From assembly GCA_946886255.1 (NCBI GenBank), contig CAMPIG010000040.1, forward strand, positions 1 through 18,834: DNA of 18,834 bases. Direction: 5' to 3'. Below are positions 16,537 through 18,834 of this stretch, in pieces (position 1 is the stretch's first letter; every line of letters starts with the position of its first letter). This stretch comes from an uncultured Cellvibrio sp. Its GTDB lineage: Bacteria > Pseudomonadota > Gammaproteobacteria > Pseudomonadales > Cellvibrionaceae. Made by a program: the position numbers and the translations under genes. The notes beneath the pieces were generated by a model, which searched no databases, had not been told where the DNA came from, and saw only the letters and a list, made by a program, of their open reading frames with translations.

Positions 16537-16552
16537 AGCAGAAACTGTGCCA
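16537..16552 (-). promoter_or_regulatory. Sigma-54 (RpoN) -24/-12 promoter for the urea cluster
   Basis: On the minus strand TGGCACAGTTTCTGCT matches the RpoN consensus TGGCACRNNNNTTGCW at all but one specified position. The invariant GG and GC doublets are exactly 10 bases apart. It points at atzF, giving a predicted start near 16526 and a leader of about 60 bases. NtrC-like and IHF-like sites lie upstream. Confidence 0.75.
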
Positions 16553-16604
16553 AGGGACGATTGACCAGTTTGGTTTGCGCTTCGTTTCCAGAAAAGTTTT
16601 GCTA

Positions 16605-16617
16605 AATCAATACGTTA
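16605..16617 (+). promoter_or_regulatory. IHF binding site candidate
   Basis: AATCAATACGTTA fits the IHF consensus WATCAANNNNTTR at every specified position. It lies between the NtrC-like pair and the -24/-12 promoter, at roughly -79 to -91, the usual place for an IHF bend that brings the activator to sigma-54 polymerase. Confidence 0.55.
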
Positions 16618-16674
16618 AATGACGGAGAGAAGTGCGGTTGGGTGGGCTTTTGTGCGAATTGCGGTGCGAATTTT

Positions 16675-16691
16675 TGCGCTGCATTTGTGCA
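16675..16691. promoter_or_regulatory. NtrC-like site, promoter-proximal
   Basis: TGCGCTGCATTTGTGCA against the enteric NtrC consensus TGCACYANNNTGGTGCA matches 11 of 14 specified positions. Its centre is near -157 relative to the predicted atzF start and exactly 32 bp from the centre of the distal site. Confidence 0.5.
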
Positions 16692-16706
16692 TCGAGACCA
16701 TTTTTT

Positions 16707-16723
16707 TGGGCCAGCTTGGTGCA
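16707..16723. promoter_or_regulatory. NtrC-like site, promoter-distal
   Basis: TGGGCCAGCTTGGTGCA matches 12 of 14 specified positions of TGCACCANNNTGGTGCA, including a perfect right half. Its centre is near -189 for atzF. Because dgt diverges from here, the same site lies about 30 bases upstream of the dgt -10 candidate. Confidence 0.55.
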
Positions 16724-16746
16724 ATGTCTTGTTGCTAAATCTTCTA

Positions 16747-16752
16747 TATACT
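16747..16752 (+). promoter_or_regulatory. -10 element candidate for dgt
   Basis: TATACT matches the -10 consensus at 5 of 6 positions and would start transcription about 26 bases before the dgt ATG. No convincing -35 hexamer is present at the right distance (ATGTCT at 16724-16729 is poor). Confidence 0.35.
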
Positions 16753-16784
16753 CGCGAAAACACTGGAAACCCTAAGGACATCTT

Positions 16785-18149
16785 ATGACCATGAACTGGC
16801 ACCAACTCCTCTGCGCCGAGCGGCTTGGCCATCGGCCGGTTAAGGATGAAGAGGGACGTTCGCCGTTTCATTCGGATCACGACAAGATTATTTTTTCCGG
16901 TGCCTTCCGGCGGCTGGCGCGCAAGACGCAGGTGCATCCGCTGGCCACTAATGATCACATCCACAATCGCATGACGCACAGCCTCGAAGTGGCTTGTGTG
17001 GGGCGCACCCTGGGCATTCGTGTCGGTGCGGCATTAAAAGCGGCCGGTGATTTGCCAGCGCATATTGTGCCGACGGATATCGGCGATATTGTGCAGGCGA
17101 GTTGTCTGGCGCATGACATTGGCAACCCGCCTTTTGGTCACACCGGTGAAGAAGCGATTCGCAACTGGTTTCAAAAAGAAGGCGCATCCTATCTGGAACA
17201 GCTTACGCCAGCGGAGCAAACGGATATCCGTGTGTTTGAAGGTAATGCCCAAGGCTTGCGCGTGTTGACCACCTCCGAGTATTACCAGTATCAGGAAGGT
17301 ATGCGGCTTACCTACGCCACGCTTGCGTCTTCTATTAAGTATCCCTGGTGTTCCGAAGCTACCGTTAACCAGCAGCGTCCCAAGCACAACAAGTACGGCA
17401 TTTTTCAAACAGAGTTAACGTACTTTCACGAGATCGCCCACAAGACCGGCCTGATTCAAACAGGTGAGGATTGGTATTGTCGTCATCCATTGGTGTATTT
17501 AATGGAAGCGGCCGACGATTTTTGTTACGGCATTATTGATCTGGAAGATGGGCTGGAGATGGGCATCATCAGTTGGGATGAGATTTACGGCATCCTGCGT
17601 AACGTGATCGATCCTGCGCAAATTTCGGAACTGGAAAAAACCCTGAACAAAGTCAGCGATGGTCGCAAGCCCGCAATCTTGCGCGGCAAGGCGATTGATG
17701 CCTTTATCAATGCCGGCACCCAGGCATTTTTCAATCACCAGAAAGATTTTCTGAACGGTACGGTTGATGGTGATTTGATTTCACTGTGCGATAAAAATGT
17801 GATGGAGGCAGTGCAAGCAGCAAAAGATCTCGCCAAACGCAAGATCTTTAACCATTCCAAACGCGTGGAACTCGAGATCGGAGCCTATGCCACCATTGCC
17901 ACGCTACTGAGTACGATTTGCAGCGCGGTGGACGCCTTTCTCCGCGATCCCCAGCAGATGACCTATAAAGACAGCCGTGTGATGTCGCTCATCGGCGATA
18001 ACAATTTTCATCCCCAGGTGCTGCACAAACAAGGCAATTATCGCTATCTCGCCATCATGGCCGTGATTGATTACATCAGCGGCATGACGGATAACTACGC
18101 CACTAATCTGGCCAAGCAGTTCAATGGTATGGGCGAATCCCGCTACTGA
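16785..18149 (+). CDS. dgt: Deoxyguanosinetriphosphate triphosphohydrolase (dGTPase, HD superfamily)
   Basis: Cytosolic metal-dependent HD-domain enzyme that hydrolyses dGTP or other dNTPs to the nucleoside and triphosphate. Family motifs are FSGAFRRLARKTQVH (residues 37-51), metal ligands H65 in RMTHSLEVACVGRTLG, H110-D111 in CLAHDIGNPPFGHTGEEAI, and an aspartate in EAADDFCYGIIDLEDG (243-245). Length is 454 residues against 505 for E. coli Dgt; it fits the shorter bacterial dGTPase-like group, so substrate range may be broader. AAGGA lies 6 bases upstream of the chosen ATG; ATG two codons later is an alternative. It is divergent from atzF and shares its upstream region, but no functional link to urea use is evident. 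A possible terminator follows the stop. Confidence 0.92.
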   Translation: MTMNWHQLLCAERLGHRPVKDEEGRSPFHSDHDKIIFSGAFRRLARKTQVHPLATNDHIHNRMTHSLEVACVGRTLGIRVGAALKAAGDLPAHIVPTDIGDIVQASCLAHDIGNPPFGHTGEEAIRNWFQKEGASYLEQLTPAEQTDIRVFEGNAQGLRVLTTSEYYQYQEGMRLTYATLASSIKYPWCSEATVNQQRPKHNKYGIFQTELTYFHEIAHKTGLIQTGEDWYCRHPLVYLMEAADDFCYGIIDLEDGLEMGIISWDEIYGILRNVIDPAQISELEKTLNKVSDGRKPAILRGKAIDAFINAGTQAFFNHQKDFLNGTVDGDLISLCDKNVMEAVQAAKDLAKRKIFNHSKRVELEIGAYATIATLLSTICSAVDAFLRDPQQMTYKDSRVMSLIGDNNFHPQVLHKQGNYRYLAIMAVIDYISGMTDNYATNLAKQFNGMGESRY

Positions 18150-18158
18150 TATTGCCCT

Positions 18159-18187
18159 CGCCAGGGTGATCCGGGTGGCGAATTTTT
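18159..18187 (+). terminator. Possible intrinsic terminator after dgt
   Basis: CGCCA (18159-18163) and TGGCG (18176-18180) pair, with GG/CC inside an internal loop, followed by AATTTTT. The stem is short and interrupted. It begins 10 bases past the dgt stop. The remaining stretch 18188-18425 showed no further gene, repeat or clear promoter. Confidence 0.45.
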
Positions 18188-18425
18188 GACTTATTCTTCA
18201 TTTGTGGCACGAGCTTGGCTGCAGGCGTCAAACAACCTCTTTTACTTGGCTGCGTTTTATGTTTTGATTTCCCGTCTTCTGCACCGGCCTGCTTCCGCAT
18301 AATCCGCCGGACGATCTCATCCGATGTCGCTGTGAATGGCTTCCGGATTGGCTGTGCTGACTCGGGCAACTCTCTCCAATAACATCAATGATCAGCGTCT
18401 TTTAGTCTGAAAGGAATGTAAGCTC

Positions 18426-18834
18426 ATGAATTTTCTGGATAAATACCCCAGTTCGCCAACCTCGGCACGGCGCTGGCTTTCCCTTGGTTGCGGTGCTGTG
18501 TTCATGACCGCTGCTGCCAATGTGCTGGCCGACCCACCAACGGCCGTTAGCGATAGTCGCACCATCCCGGTCAACAGCAATATTACGCTCAACGTCCTCG
18601 CTAACGATTTTGATGCAGATGGTGACCCGATCGTGGTCGTCAGTGTAGACGCCTCCAACAACGCCTCCATCACACTGAACCCTGACGGCAGTATTTTTTA
18701 TTCTCCCAATCGCGGCTTCCAGGGCACAGATACTTTTACCTACACCATCCAGGAAGAAACCGAAGAGGCACAGACCGCTGTCGGCACGGTGACCATTAAT
18801 GTGGTGGAAGGCAGCTACGTTGAAGTCTCGGAAG
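18426..18834 (+). CDS. Secreted protein with cadherin/Ig-like repeat domain (5' part, runs off window)
   Basis: The first 136 codons of an open frame that continues past the right edge. Residues 1-36 look like an export signal with a long N-region (basic SARRWLS, hydrophobic LGCGAVFMTAAANVLA, then DPP). Residues 37 to about 128 form one bacterial cadherin/Ig-like repeat (Big_9-like) with the hallmarks VLANDFDADGDPI, LNPDGSIFYSPNRGF and GTDTFTYTI, ending TVTINVVEG. The DxDxDGD stretch suggests calcium binding. Such repeats usually occur in tandem in large secreted or surface adhesins, or linked to carbohydrate-active domains; what follows here is unseen. AAGGA lies 10 bases upstream of the ATG, a rather long spacing. 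Independent of the urea genes. Confidence 0.8.
   Translation, partial: MNFLDKYPSSPTSARRWLSLGCGAVFMTAAANVLADPPTAVSDSRTIPVNSNITLNVLANDFDADGDPIVVVSVDASNNASITLNPDGSIFYSPNRGFQGTDTFTYTIQEETEEAQTAVGTVTINVVEGSYVEVSE

Noticed and set aside
18121..18369. 82-codon minus-strand frame after dgt.
   Set aside because: Overlaps the dgt end, low-complexity basic composition, no ribosome binding site or family resemblance. Treated as noncoding.
18392..18673. 93-codon minus-strand frame at the right edge.
   Set aside because: Antisense to the signal peptide and repeat domain of the plus-strand gene at 18426, which has much better support.

Overview
The window reads as chromosomal DNA of a gammaproteobacterium. 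The urt permease, urea carboxylase and dGTPase proteins have proteobacterial features, GC content looks moderate, and the right edge opens a secreted repeat-domain protein of a kind common in Cellvibrionaceae-like marine or soil bacteria. The genus is an inference.

The core is an eight-gene ATP-dependent urea assimilation cluster on the minus strand, transcribed from about 16.5 kb down to 3.8 kb: atzF (allophanate hydrolase), a urea carboxylase, a GntR/FCD regulator, then urtA-urtB-urtC-urtD-urtE (urea ABC importer). Urea would be bound in the periplasm by UrtA, pass through UrtB/UrtC driven by UrtD/UrtE, be carboxylated to allophanate and hydrolysed to ammonia and CO2. There is no urease and no urea-carboxylase-associated (DUF1989) gene in the window.

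The 319-base gap between atzF and the divergent dgt gene holds a textbook-like nitrogen control region: two NtrC-like 17-mers with centres 32 bp apart, a perfect IHF consensus, a -24/-12 sigma-54 promoter with one mismatch, and a 12-bp-arm inverted repeat covering the predicted transcription start. That repeat is a candidate operator for the GntR protein encoded in the same cluster.

Two oddities mark the cluster. urtC is interrupted by one in-frame TAA in the middle of an otherwise intact reading frame. Paired inverted REP elements (REPIN-like, arms GTCGGATTA / TAATCCGAC with a CTAC tail) sit in four of the gaps of the cluster: atzF/uca, uca/gntR, gntR/urtA and urtD/urtE.

Left flank: a minus-strand pair (fatty acid hydroxylase/sterol desaturase-like protein and homocysteine S-methyltransferase) diverges from a GlxA-type AraC regulator, which is followed by a free-standing GAF protein ending tail-to-tail with urtE. 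Right flank: a dGTP triphosphohydrolase gene, a possible terminator, and the 5' end of an exported protein with a cadherin/Ig-like repeat that runs off the window. Bases 1-166 hold nothing I could assign.
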